A DNA stretch of 64,000 nt from Desulfosporosinus nitroreducens (GCF_023897015.1 NZ_JAMHFY010000023.1:1-64000); one strand, 5' to 3'; shown: positions 17,778 to 26,784, counted from the first letter of the stretch. Translations and numbers: made by a program. Notes: generated by a model from the sequence alone, not told the origin.

Positions 17778-18539
17778 TTACAGCTTGACATCTCTGTTAC
17801 AGTCCTTTGTATAAATGTAACAAGCGTTCTTTCTGCTTGAACAATAAAAAGCCTGCGGAACGTAAGGACCAAACCAGATAAAGTCTTCTTCTTTCACTGG
17901 GAGCCATTTGTCGTCAATAAGATATACCCCATCTCCCTCTAGAAAGTAGAGCCCGTGTTCTTGTTGATGCGTTTCAACAAACGGATGACTTCCCCCCGGA
18001 TGAAAGGTCAAGGTGTGAAAATTAACATCAAAGCCAAGATCAGCTGGAAGAAGATTTCTTACCAAAACATTGTCCATATCATCATAGACTTCATTGGGCA
18101 GATCATTAAGATTTCCGAGAACAACTCTTGCCTCATATCCCTCAAGTTTACGATACCTTTGCTTATATAGCAGCAGTCTCCATACCTTTTCAGACTGGTT
18201 TGTTAAGGAGACCGCTTGAGATGCGGGTGCAAATACATAGCCATTGTCTTGTAACACAAATTTCTGATCTTCTACTTGAACTGTACCCTGACCATTGATA
18301 CAGAATACAAATGTCTCAATACCCTCTTCTTGAAATGGCAGTGTTGTTCCTCCACCCGGCTGAACATCTACTGTGTAGAAAGCGAATTTAGTTCCTAATT
18401 CTGGTGAAGCAATAATGCTTACTTTACAGTTCTCCAAATTTGGAATAACGTTATTGACGCGTCCTTCGGGTGGAATAACAGCATATCTGCCATGTTTTAT
18501 AATGGCACGGGTAGCTAATAAATCGTTAGGATAACCCAT
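17778..18539 (-). CDS. allE: (S)-ureidoglycine aminohydrolase (bicupin)
   Basis: Converts (S)-ureidoglycine to (S)-ureidoglycolate with release of ammonia. Two cupin domains: the first spans about 45-125 (VDVQPGGGTTLPF, GIETFVFCINGQGTVQV) and the second about 165-245 (LTFHPGGSHPFVETHQQEHG, YFLEGDGVYLIDD). The latter carries the Glu/His/His metal site in the expected catalytic C-terminal cupin. 253 residues is typical. GGAGGAGTAAT precedes the ATG. First gene of the allE-allC operon. Confidence 0.92.
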   Translation of the reverse strand: MGYPNDLLATRAIIKHGRYAVIPPEGRVNNVIPNLENCKVSIIASPELGTKFAFYTVDVQPGGGTTLPFQEEGIETFVFCINGQGTVQVEDQKFVLQDNGYVFAPASQAVSLTNQSEKVWRLLLYKQRYRKLEGYEARVVLGNLNDLPNEVYDDMDNVLVRNLLPADLGFDVNFHTLTFHPGGSHPFVETHQQEHGLYFLEGDGVYLIDDKWLPVKEEDFIWFGPYVPQAFYCSSRKNACYIYTKDCNRDVKL

Positions 18540-19200
18540 AATTACTCCTCCTTTTATTTTTTCAAAGATTTGATGTAGCTTTTATCGTGGTTGAGTTAGT
18601 ATCAACTACCTCAGCCTTTTAAGAAGGTTAAAAAGAATGTTTTTGTGAAACCTGATCGAGATAATCTTTGTATAAATTGTTCTTAGTACCATCCTTCTTT
18701 AATTATTGGATATTTTCAGCCTTTTGTCTTTGGTAATCATGGATAATTATTTGACTATTTAATTATCCTTTGTAAGGGTCCGGGAATTTCAATACAAGGA
18801 TCTATTCCAGATAATTATTAAAGCCCTTCTCTTATCTATGACAAATAATCTTCCTAAACATACAAAGATCACTTGAATTTCATTACTATAGGTAGACAGC
18901 AATATCCCTAAATATCGCCCTTATACTCCGAAATTCGATAGTTAGGGGTGTGTTCCGGCTTTGGATAAAGTCCCTCCTAAGACTGCAGGAATTCGGTTAT
19001 GACTAAAAGGAGACTATAATAGCGAACGAGCTTTGACCTATTATTGTAATAAAAGGCCTGAAGTAGCCTTTAGTCTTTAATGGGATAAAAACAATTCAAG
19101 CTAATTAGCAATGACGGATAATGAAAAATGAAAATATTTAGTATATTCTTGGTGTACACAAAGAGAATAACAATTTTAGTAAACAGAGAGGGGCATAAAT
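18540..19200. other. 660-bp divergent regulatory region allE / allB
   Basis: No protein gene is convincing. It must hold the promoters for allE-allC (minus) and allB-allB2-permease (plus). Visible items: a short hairpin CCTTTTAAGAAGG near 18617; AAAGGC...GCCTTT near 19052-19072 close to the allB side; and an AT-rich tract with TTTAGTATATTCTTGGTGTAC just before the AGAGAGGGG ribosome site. I could not recognise a known riboswitch. The length is unusual for a simple divergent promoter. Confidence 0.4.
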
Positions 19201-20559
19201 GTGTTCAATCTAGTTATTAAAAATGGTAAGGTCGTAACATCGGACAGGATTTTTAAGGCAAGCATTTGTGTGAATAATGGTAAAATCGCCGCAATTGTTG
19301 AAGCTGGAAGTCCTATAGAAGCAGAAGAAGTCATAGATGCCAAAGGAAATTATGTATTTCCAGGAGCCATTGACAGCCATGCCCACTTAAACGATCCCGG
19401 GTACTGCTGGAGAGAGGACTATATTCATGGTACGGCAGCCGCAGGGGTTGGGGGGTTCACAACGATAGTTGATATGCCTCTTCAAAATGAACCTGCATTG
19501 ACAGATGCCACGATCTTCGATAAGAAAGTGGAAACCGTTTCTCCGAACGCTTATGTAGATTATTGTTTTTGGGGTGGTCTGGTCGACTACAATTTGGATA
19601 AATTAAAAGATTTAGATGAAAAAGGTTGTGTAGCTTTCAAATCGTTTATTGGACCAGTTTCTCCCGATTATGTGTCATTAACCATAGGGCAAGCTAAAGA
19701 AGCTTTGGAAATCCTCAAGGATTGTGATGCCCGTGCAGGTTTCCATTGCGAAGATTATTCTATCATCAAATGGGAAGAAGAAAGAGCTAAGAGAAAAGAA
19801 AAAAATGATTGGCGAGATTTCCTTAATTCAAGGCCTGTTATTGCGGAATTGATTGCTACTCAAAATATTATTGAGCTTGCAAGAGAACTTGATGCCAAAG
19901 TTCATATATGTCATGTCAGCCACCCAAGAGTTGCAAAAATCATCCGAGACGCTCAGTTGGAAGGCATAGATGTAACAGCTGAAACTTGTGGCCACTACCT
20001 TACTTTTACTGATGAAGATGTTATAAGGAATGGGAGTCTGTTCAAATGTGCACCTCCACTAAGAGAAGCAGCTGCGGTCGAAGAAATGTGGGAGTATGTA
20101 AACAATGGAACCTTGTGCTGTGTTGGTTCTGATCATTCACCTTGTGAATTAAGTGAAAAGAGTGAAGAAAAGCATGGCATCTTTGGGGCCTGGGGCGGTA
20201 TCAGCGGACTTCAAAATGTAATGCAGGTTGTATTCAGTGAAGGTGTGGTTAAGAGAGGTTATAGTCCTACTTTGCTGGCGAGATCCTTAAGCGAAGGACC
20301 GGCTAAGACTTTTGGAATCTATGGTAGGAAGGGCGCGATCGAGGTTGGCTTTGATGCAGACCTTGTAATTCTAGATCCAGGACAGGAATGGGAAATCACA
20401 CCGGATTCCTTACATTATCTGAACAAAATTTCCGCGTTTGTAGGCTTAAGGGGTAAAGGTCTGCCTGTATGTACATTAGTCAGAGGTCAAGTCGTAGCCA
20501 AAGATGGTGAATTAACAGGTCAAAAGGGATTTGGTAAACTTGTGAGAAAAGCCAAATAA
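19201..20559 (+). CDS. allB: Allantoinase, paralogue 1
   Basis: Amidohydrolase-superfamily enzyme that opens the allantoin ring to allantoate. The two-metal site is complete: DSHAHLND, the probable carboxylated Lys in VAFKSFIG, His in GFHCED, His in HICHVSH and Asp in GSDHSPC. 452 residues. The GTG start follows AGAGAGGGG. It begins an operon with a second allantoinase-like gene and an NCS1 permease. A related dihydropyrimidinase/hydantoinase activity is the alternative, but context favours allantoin. Confidence 0.9.
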   Translation: MFNLVIKNGKVVTSDRIFKASICVNNGKIAAIVEAGSPIEAEEVIDAKGNYVFPGAIDSHAHLNDPGYCWREDYIHGTAAAGVGGFTTIVDMPLQNEPALTDATIFDKKVETVSPNAYVDYCFWGGLVDYNLDKLKDLDEKGCVAFKSFIGPVSPDYVSLTIGQAKEALEILKDCDARAGFHCEDYSIIKWEEERAKRKEKNDWRDFLNSRPVIAELIATQNIIELARELDAKVHICHVSHPRVAKIIRDAQLEGIDVTAETCGHYLTFTDEDVIRNGSLFKCAPPLREAAAVEEMWEYVNNGTLCCVGSDHSPCELSEKSEEKHGIFGAWGGISGLQNVMQVVFSEGVVKRGYSPTLLARSLSEGPAKTFGIYGRKGAIEVGFDADLVILDPGQEWEITPDSLHYLNKISAFVGLRGKGLPVCTLVRGQVVAKDGELTGQKGFGKLVRKAK

Positions 20560-20619
20560 GTGAACTCGTTTTGCAGGCTTATAGGCATGCAAATGATAGT
20601 AAACAAGGGGGAATAACTA

Positions 20620-21972
20620 ATGAGCAAGCGTTTTGATGTAATCCTTCGAAACGGGATTCTTGTTTGCCCGGATGGCGTAAAAAAAGCGGATGTTGCTGTT
20701 TGTGATGAAAAAATTGTAGAAATTGCCGAAGAAATATCCGGAGATGCAAAAGAGATAATTGACGCAACAGGAAACTATGTATTTCCCGGCACAACAGACG
20801 GACATGTACATTTTAATGATCCGGGAAGAACAGATTGGGAAACCATCACAACCGGAAGCAGTGCTCTGGCAGCAGGCGGCGGGGTTGCGTACTTTGATAT
20901 GCCGCTTAATTGCAGCCCATGCACTCTTGACGCCAAAAACTTTAATGCCAAGCTTGCTGTGGCCCAGAAGGACTCTTTAGTTGATTATGGATTTTGGGGC
21001 GGACTGACTCCCAAAAATTTGGATAAACTTGAAGAGCTTGCAGAATGTGGCGTAATAGGGTTTAAAGCATTTTCCTGCAATAGCGGTATTGATGAATTTG
21101 AAAGAATGGACGATTTTACAGCTCTTGTGGGCATGGAAAAATTAGCAAAGCTTGGCTTGCCGCTTATGGTCCATTGTGAGAATAATGAAATCACAAGAGA
21201 TTTGACGTCCATCGCCCTTTCCAATAACAAAACAACCGTACGGGATTATTTTGCAGCCCGCCCGCCAATTACGGAAATAGAAAACGTCTCCCGCATGATT
21301 TCACTTGCCGAGGAAACCGGCTGTAAATTAATTATCGCTCACATCAGCACAGCGAAGGCAATCGAGCTCGTTACACAGGCAAGAAACAGAGGGGTTGACG
21401 TCTGCTGTGAAACAATTGGCCATTATTTAATTCTTACAGATGACGATGTAGAAAGGATGGGAACAGTTGCTAAATGCTCACCTCCTATTCGCAATACTGA
21501 AAACCAAACTAAGATGTGGGCAAAACTATTAAATGGCGAGATAGCTTTCGTTTCCTCCGACCATTCTCCCTGCGACCCGAAGCTGAAGGACGGAGAATTT
21601 TTAAAGGTTTGGGGTGGAATCTCTGCTTGCCAAACAACACTTCCAGCCCTGCTGACGCATGCTTGCCATAATAGAAAGGTTGCACTTGAGGCTATTGCAA
21701 AATTAACTTCGCAAAATGTCAACGAGATATTTAAAATTCAAGGTAAGGGGAAAATTGCTCTTGGCTGCGAAGGGGACTTTGCGCTGGTAGACTTGAATAA
21801 GGAATTTATATTGCAGGCGGAGTCTCTTTTCTATAAGCACCAAGTAAGCCCTTATGTTGGTGACCGCTTCCGCGGGACAGTCACACAAACAATTCTTAGG
21901 GGAACAACTATTTTTAAAGATGGAAAGATTGTATCTAAGCCTATTGGCAGACATCTAAGACCTAATTTGTAA
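20620..21972 (+). CDS. Allantoinase-like cyclic amidohydrolase, paralogue 2
   Basis: 450 residues, clearly homologous to its neighbour (NYVFPG, FWGGL, SSDHSPC) but diverged over most of its length. The metal ligands are all present: DGHVHFND, Lys in IGFKAFSC, His in MVHCEN, His in IIAHIST and Asp in SSDHSPC. The substrate loop after the second metal His differs (NSGIDEFERMDD in place of GPVSPDYVS). An enzyme for the other allantoin stereoisomer or another hydantoin is possible. CAAGGGGG precedes the ATG. The 60-base gap to allB suggests one operon. Confidence 0.85.
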   Translation: MSKRFDVILRNGILVCPDGVKKADVAVCDEKIVEIAEEISGDAKEIIDATGNYVFPGTTDGHVHFNDPGRTDWETITTGSSALAAGGGVAYFDMPLNCSPCTLDAKNFNAKLAVAQKDSLVDYGFWGGLTPKNLDKLEELAECGVIGFKAFSCNSGIDEFERMDDFTALVGMEKLAKLGLPLMVHCENNEITRDLTSIALSNNKTTVRDYFAARPPITEIENVSRMISLAEETGCKLIIAHISTAKAIELVTQARNRGVDVCCETIGHYLILTDDDVERMGTVAKCSPPIRNTENQTKMWAKLLNGEIAFVSSDHSPCDPKLKDGEFLKVWGGISACQTTLPALLTHACHNRKVALEAIAKLTSQNVNEIFKIQGKGKIALGCEGDFALVDLNKEFILQAESLFYKHQVSPYVGDRFRGTVTQTILRGTTIFKDGKIVSKPIGRHLRPNL

Positions 21973-22033
21973 ACGACATATGACCTAGAACTACGGTGAA
22001 CACTAAAAAAGAGAAGGAGTTGGGTGTATAACG

Positions 22034-23428
22034 ATGTCTACTAATACAGAAAGTAACGTCATAAAAGAGACGCAGATCCAACATGCTGCGGGTGTGGATG
22101 AATCACTAATTCCGAAAACCGAAAAGGGTAGGACGGTAGGTCCCATAGACTATATGTTCATGTGGATTGGAGACGGTGTCAATTTAGGCAACATGACGCT
22201 TGGAGCCAGTTTGGTTGTTGCAGGAATCGCAACGTTAAACATGTTTCAGACATTTGCCGCAGCGATCATAGCAATTGGGATTATTTCAACTATCTTTGCT
22301 TTAAATGACAGGCTCGGATACAGAACGGGTATACCCTATGTTGTACAACTTAGAATGTCCTTCGGAGTGAAAGGCTCCGTCATATCATCACTTTTGCGCG
22401 GTATCCCCGCCATCGTGTGGTATGGATTTCAAAGTTGGATTGGCGGTACTGCCTTAAACGAAATCGCGAAGATCCTTACAGGCGGCGCCTTTGATAATGT
22501 TTTTATTTGCTTTGTTCTGCTTCAGTTAGTGCAAATCGGGCTTTCGCTGTACGGCTTCCATGCTATTAAATGGGTGGAATCCCTGACGTCTATTGTCATT
22601 ATGCTCGCTCTTGTTTATGTATTTGGCGTCCTTCTAACATCCCACAGCGCTGTTATTGCAGAAAAATGGATTCAAGCAAAAGGTTCATGGGGCTTGCCGT
22701 TCTTTGCCTTCATAATGATGTTTATGGGGAATTATGCAGCTATCTTTTTAAGCGCTGCGGACTATTCGAGAGAGCTAAAATCTGGTATTAGTGATGCAAA
22801 ACGCGGATTTTTGTACTTTATGCCTATCTTAATAGCATACGGATTCGTACTCGCAATCGGCGCGATGCTTGCTTCCGCTACTGGCATCTCTAATCCTGTG
22901 AAAGCATTTGCAATCGTGGTAAACAACCCTTATATTACAGTCTTTGTATCTGCGTTTATTGTTATGGGTGCGATTGCCGTAAATATGGTTGCCAATATTA
23001 TTCCGCCAACCTATGTTATTACATTAATTACAAAATTGAAATATAAAGTGGCTGTTACCATAACCGGACTACTTGCGTTATGCTCCTTCCCTTGGGTGCT
23101 TGTACAGGATTCTTCGGCAAAGGGTCTTGGGATGTTCATTCTTATCTATTCCGCATTTTTAGGCCCGATTGTTTCAATCTTATTAATCGAATACTATATA
23201 TTAAGAAAGCAAAAAGTAAATGTTGCAGATTTGTACGAGGAAGACGGTCCATTTGCCGGATATAACCCAGCAGCGGTGCTTGCTATGCTTATCGGAGCTG
23301 GAGCCGCCTTTACAAAAGTCGAGCTGGCCTGGATTATCGGTGTTGTTGTGGCAGGCATTGCCTATATTCTTCTCATGAAGTATGCATTTAAAGATTCCAA
23401 ATTCAAAAAGGGTACGATATTTGAGTAA
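22034..23428 (+). CDS. NCS1-family permease, probably allantoin/purine uptake
   Basis: 464 residues with 12 predicted membrane helices. The family start GPIDYMFMWIGDGVNLGNM, the YRTGIPYVVQLRMSFGVKGS segment and the GIPAIVWYGFQSWIGG helix are typical of NCS1 nucleobase/hydantoin/allantoin symporters. It is the third gene of the allB operon, so allantoin is the most likely substrate; cytosine or uracil are alternatives by sequence alone. GAAGGAGTTGGG lies upstream. A terminator follows. Confidence 0.88.
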   Translation: MSTNTESNVIKETQIQHAAGVDESLIPKTEKGRTVGPIDYMFMWIGDGVNLGNMTLGASLVVAGIATLNMFQTFAAAIIAIGIISTIFALNDRLGYRTGIPYVVQLRMSFGVKGSVISSLLRGIPAIVWYGFQSWIGGTALNEIAKILTGGAFDNVFICFVLLQLVQIGLSLYGFHAIKWVESLTSIVIMLALVYVFGVLLTSHSAVIAEKWIQAKGSWGLPFFAFIMMFMGNYAAIFLSAADYSRELKSGISDAKRGFLYFMPILIAYGFVLAIGAMLASATGISNPVKAFAIVVNNPYITVFVSAFIVMGAIAVNMVANIIPPTYVITLITKLKYKVAVTITGLLALCSFPWVLVQDSSAKGLGMFILIYSAFLGPIVSILLIEYYILRKQKVNVADLYEEDGPFAGYNPAAVLAMLIGAGAAFTKVELAWIIGVVVAGIAYILLMKYAFKDSKFKKGTIFE

Positions 23429-23471
23429 TAATTGTATATCTTTTATTGATTAAGACCCATTTACACTTATA

Positions 23472-23507
23472 AATCCCTGGAATGCCATAAACTTGGCTCC
23501 AGGGATT
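23472..23507 (+). terminator. Terminator of the allB operon
   Basis: AATCCCTGGA pairs with TCCAGGGATT around a 16-base loop and is followed by TTTTTTG. Confidence 0.85.
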
Positions 23508-23646
23508 TTTTGTATTATGGGTTATCTCCTGTGCCCTATTGAAAACGACATATAAGATTTATCGAACTTTATTAAAAACTGTATACTATCATGTTTTTGG
23601 CAAATACTACCATAATATTATTCTAATAGAATTGGAAGGAAGCCTC

Positions 23647-24039
23647 TTGAAGCTACGGAGTTTCTTGTTACTAAGCATATTATCCTGGATATTATTTGTG
23701 GCGATTACACTAATATCGTCAAGACTTCCGTCTCCCGTGCCTGAACAGGCTGAAGCCGGAAAGTCTGTCTGGCAAAGAAATAATTGCGTAAGCTGTCACA
23801 CCCTGTTTGGACACGGCGGATATGAAGCGGACGATTTGACTCATATTACCGCTCAGGAGACTTCGGAATACCTCGTTAACTATCTTGTCCAACCGCCGGT
23901 GATGCGTCCCAACAAATACACCCGTCACCCGGCTCTCAATGAAGCAGATGCAGAGAATCTAGTGAACTACCTAGAGTTTGTTCACACCATACCCACTTTG
24001 GGGTGGCCTCCTCAGCAAGAAGAAGTGGAGGAGAACTAA
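23647..24039 (+). CDS. norC: Nitric oxide reductase small subunit, cytochrome c (NorC)
   Basis: Membrane-anchored monohaem cytochrome c: one N-terminal helix (LLLSILSWILFVAITLI), then an extracytoplasmic domain with the CVSCH haem motif and a probable axial Met in VMRPNKY. The partner is NorB. The open frame extends up to 23539, but GGAAGGA ends six bases before the TTG at 23647, and the protein from there (about 130 residues) matches NorC organisation. The stop overlaps the norB ATG (TAATG), so translation is coupled. Confidence 0.85.
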   Translation: MKLRSFLLLSILSWILFVAITLISSRLPSPVPEQAEAGKSVWQRNNCVSCHTLFGHGGYEADDLTHITAQETSEYLVNYLVQPPVMRPNKYTRHPALNEADAENLVNYLEFVHTIPTLGWPPQQEEVEEN

Positions 24040-25427
24040 TGAAGTTGTTCAAGCGGTTTTTTTTTAGAGGTAAAATTGATAAATCTAGTGCTCGAAAAAA
24101 GCAATTTATTGCCCAAAAGATCAGTCGCAGATATTGTTTTTCGGCAGTAAGTCTATTTGCCCTGCAAAGTGTGGTAGCCTCACTGGGCGCATTGGAATTA
24201 GTAATACCGGATTTACCCTCACCGATTCCCTTTGAGTACGGTAGAGCAATCCACTTGGCCTTGGCCGTTCTTTGGCCCCTAATTGGCACCATGGGCATGG
24301 TTTACTTTTTTACCACTGCTGAACTCAACAGGGAGATCTACTCCCCCCGTCTGGCCCGCTGGCAGTATTGGGTGGTTATGTTTTTCAGCTTAGGTATCTT
24401 TAGCACTTTAGCCCTGCGGATTGGTAATGGTCGAGAATATCTTGAAGGAATCCCCATTTTATACGTTGGCATATGTATATCTCTAATTCTGGCTTCCTAT
24501 AACCTTGTCCGAACATTGATGACAGATAAAAGGAATATTACGCCGGCTGCCGCAACAATGACAGTGGGAGTCATATTTCTGATGTTACTATTGTTGCCGA
24601 ACACCATTACCTTTAGCAATCCGATCACTGATGAAGCTACCAAGTTCTGGGTAGTTCACTTGTGGGAAGAAATGGCCTTCGAACTAACATCCGCCGGCTT
24701 CATTGCCACGTATTTCATTGTCTCAGGTCTAGCTCCTCGTACAGAGGTTGAAAAGTGGCTTTATCTAGAAGCCGTTTTAGCGGTCGTCGGAGGCTTGTAC
24801 GGTACCGGACATCACTACTACTGGATTGGTTTTCCCGCTGTTTGGTTAGTACTTGGTTCATTAGTCAGCTTGGTAGAGGTCATTCCTGTGGGTATGTTGG
24901 TTCGCATGACCTATAAAGGACTGAAATCCACTAAAATTAGGAGTAATCGGGAAAAACTTACCTTGTGGTTGCTGCTCAGCAGTGTATTTCATCATATAAC
25001 CGGTGCTTCCCTCTTAGGTCTATTTCTTACCGTTCCTTGGATTAATCTTTACACCCATGGGACGTATATTACTTCCGGGCATGCCCATTTAGCCTTATTT
25101 GGAAGCCTGGGTTTTGCGGTTTTGGCTGGGTGTTATTACATCCTGAGTCAGGGCAGCGAGCCTACACTCAAAGGGTATAAGGGTGGAGTCCTGGCAGTAA
25201 TTTTACTTAACAGCGGACTGATCATTATGTCCTCAGCCCTGCTGGTTGCCGGTTTCATGGAGACTTATTTTTGGAGAGTCCTGGGTATGGACTTTATGCA
25301 AGTACGTTTCATCCTTAACCCATATTTAAGTATACGGGCACTGGGCGGAGCGATATTCACTCTCGGGGACCTATTGCTTTCTTGGCGTATTTTTAAGGCC
25401 TGGCAGGCAACGAGGTCTTACAGGTAG
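24039..25427 (+). CDS. norB: Nitric oxide reductase large subunit (NorB)
   Basis: Haem-copper-oxidase-superfamily membrane enzyme that reduces NO to N2O. About 12 helices. Haem and FeB ligands are visible: GRAIHLALAVLW (haem b), VVHLWEEMAFE with the FeB His and family glutamates, YGTGHHYYWIGFP with the FeB His pair, and SGHAHLALFG (haem ligands). About 462 residues with no fused quinol domain, and NorC is adjacent, so it is cNOR-like and not qNOR. The start is at 24039, not the upstream in-frame ATG inside norC. No norD/norQ genes follow. Confidence 0.88.
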   Translation: MKLFKRFFFRGKIDKSSARKKQFIAQKISRRYCFSAVSLFALQSVVASLGALELVIPDLPSPIPFEYGRAIHLALAVLWPLIGTMGMVYFFTTAELNREIYSPRLARWQYWVVMFFSLGIFSTLALRIGNGREYLEGIPILYVGICISLILASYNLVRTLMTDKRNITPAAATMTVGVIFLMLLLLPNTITFSNPITDEATKFWVVHLWEEMAFELTSAGFIATYFIVSGLAPRTEVEKWLYLEAVLAVVGGLYGTGHHYYWIGFPAVWLVLGSLVSLVEVIPVGMLVRMTYKGLKSTKIRSNREKLTLWLLLSSVFHHITGASLLGLFLTVPWINLYTHGTYITSGHAHLALFGSLGFAVLAGCYYILSQGSEPTLKGYKGGVLAVILLNSGLIIMSSALLVAGFMETYFWRVLGMDFMQVRFILNPYLSIRALGGAIFTLGDLLLSWRIFKAWQATRSYR

Positions 25428-25564
25428 CCAAATCTGAAACTCTCTGAGCGCCGAAGTTACCGGAGTGAAGCGCATCTACTAAACAGGGTAAAATAAAAAG
25501 CACTCCATTCAGAATGCTCATATGCTAAAATAAATTTAGTAACGGAAAAGGCTTCCAGGCGGTC

Positions 25565-25669
25565 GGCATTCCTCCGAAAGGAGGTGATGCCATGGAAGAT
25601 ACTCATTTTTCTCAAATCCCTTTTTCCAAAATAAAAAACACTTTGCCTAGGCAAAGTGCTATTGACTAA
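25565..25669 (+). other. Hairpin-sequestered ribosome site and 25-codon ORF
   Basis: GGCAT-T-CCTCC-GAAA-GGAGG-TG-ATGCC folds into a GAAA-capped hairpin (25565-25591) that buries a perfect Shine-Dalgarno core AAAGGAGGTGAT. ATG at 25592 opens a 25-residue frame (MEDTHFSQIPFSKIKN...) that runs to 25669 straight through the minus-strand TPP terminator. Such leaders occur before small holin-like toxin ORFs in Firmicutes. The peptide here is not hydrophobic, so this may be a decayed copy. Confidence 0.35.
25631..25658 (-). terminator. Terminator of the TPP riboswitch expression platform
   Basis: Minus strand: CACTTTGCCTAGGCAAAGTG followed by TTTTTTAT, 18 bases downstream of the TPP aptamer, as expected for transcription attenuation. 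Confidence 0.9.
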
Positions 25670-25675
25670 AATAAC

Positions 25676-25757
25676 ATTCCCTACGCTGGCATTACCCAAC
25701 AGGTTCAATCGGTCTACGACTTTAGTCGTACTCTCAGCCTGTTCATTAAGCTCCCGA
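25676..25757 (-). ncRNA. TPP riboswitch (THI element), orphan
   Basis: The minus strand contains the conserved blocks CGGGAGC, AACAGGCTGAGAG, GACCGATTGAACCTG, then GGGTAATGCCAGCGTAGGGAA, in the right order and spacing. P3 is capped by TACGACTAAAGTCGTA. It is directly followed by an intrinsic terminator, but no thiamine gene follows on the minus strand: only about 200 bases before the 3' end of norB, which is antisense. The normal target gene seems to have been lost. Confidence 0.92.
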
Positions 25758-25806
25758 TGTTTAATAAAATATACATGCTTAAGTATACTTCTTACTAGGA
25801 AGAATT

Positions 25807-26040
25807 TCAATTCTTCCAGATGAATCGATGTTCTAGTAATATTCGCACAAGGTTAAATAAACCTGCGACTATACCGATGCCTGTACAAATTATACCGACA
25901 GTCTTTTTACCTTTTGATTGATTCTTTTTCAAAAGGATTGCTCCAGCTGCGACAAGCGCCAAGCCTAGAAATAAATTAACATACAGAAACATAGGATTGC
26001 CAAATATATTTTCAAGAAAATTATCAATCTTTACTTCCAT
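25807..26040 (-). CDS. Small two-helix membrane protein
   Basis: 77 residues: MEVKIDNFLENIFGN, helix VNLFLGLALVAAGAILL, basic loop KKNQSKGKK, helix VGIICTGIGIVAGLFNLV and tail. GGAGGTG precedes the ATG. No family recognised. It lies just upstream of the orphan TPP riboswitch on the same strand but ends 50 bases before it, so it is not the riboswitch target. Confidence 0.65.
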   Translation of the reverse strand: MEVKIDNFLENIFGNPMFLYVNLFLGLALVAAGAILLKKNQSKGKKTVGIICTGIGIVAGLFNLVRILLEHRFIWKN

Positions 26041-26214
26041 AGCATTACACCTCCATAAATCTCTGTGACACTTGTAATATCATACTATAATTTGCGCCGT
26101 TACCTAATCTTCCACTTTTTTGTTTCTCTAGAAACTTGCGATTGCTCTTAATATTAACCTAAAAAAATCTTCTGTCAAGAAGCTTCAATATACGTCAGGT
26201 CTGGTTTGACAGGG

Positions 26215-26500
26215 CTGTTGAAAGCTCAGGGATTTATTATTCTAGCTACCGGGGCGGCAGGAGCTTTCGGTGCAGTTCTCAAGGCCTCCGGCGTAGGGAC
26301 GTATCTGGGCACTCTGATCGCTGCCACTTCCCTGCCAGCTGTGTTCGTGCCCTTCTTAGTCGCCTTGCTCCTTTCCGTTTCTTAAGTCCAACGATCTCTC
26401 TATGAAAGAAGGCTATTCGCTGGTCTCAGTCGGTTCCGCAATAGGAAGTGTGGCCGCAATAATTGCAGTTTGGATCATGTCTTTATTCCTGACTGTATAA
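26215..26500 (+). pseudogene. GntP-family gluconate permease remnant
   Basis: Two pieces of a gluconate:H+ symporter C-terminus remain. Piece one (26215-26385) reads LLKAQGFIILATGAAGAFGA, then VLKASGVGTYLGTLI, and ends LLLSVS-stop. Piece two (26402-26500, another frame) reads MKEGYSLVSVGSAIGSVAAI to the native-looking C-terminus. The intervening segment and the whole N-terminal part are gone. The family call rests on the AFGAVLKASG and SLVSVGS regions. Confidence 0.75.
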
Positions 26501-26784
26501 CAAACGACCTTCACACGATAACAACTCTGCCGGACGTAGGTTGAGTACAGCACCTCGTATCTTTTAGATATGTGTTATCATATCCGATTGATGCGAGGTA
26601 TTCATTTTTACATACAAAAAAGCCTTGAGATCTACATCAATATCTACCTCAAGGTGTTTTTAAAAATTTATATTATTTTCCGAAAATTCCGGAGTTATTT
26701 AGGGAACGAGCGGCGCACTTATCTAAGCCTACAAAAGAAGCAGCAGGTCTTTCCAAAAACAATCTTAGAAAAGTAATTCTCCTT
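26501..26784. other. Non-coding stretch with a structured element
   Basis: ACCTCGTAT (26552-26560) pairs with ATGCGAGGT (26591-26599) around an inner GATATG/CATATC stem, giving a two-stem element followed 24 bases later by a terminator-like hairpin. A 68-codon plus-strand frame crosses both structures and is not credible as a gene. This could be a small RNA locus or a decayed leader. Confidence 0.35.
26623..26662 (+). terminator. Intrinsic terminator
   Basis: CCTTGAG (26623-26629) pairs with CTCAAGG (26648-26654), with inner AGAT/ATCT pairing, and is followed by TGTTTTTAAAA. It has no protein gene upstream on the plus strand apart from the gntP remnant. Confidence 0.6.

Noticed and set aside
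25457-25810. 117-codon minus-strand frame
   Set aside because: It runs through the TPP riboswitch and its terminator, has no ribosome site, and gives a composition unlike a real protein.
26570-26776. 68-codon plus-strand frame
   Set aside because: Crosses two strong hairpins and has no ribosome site.
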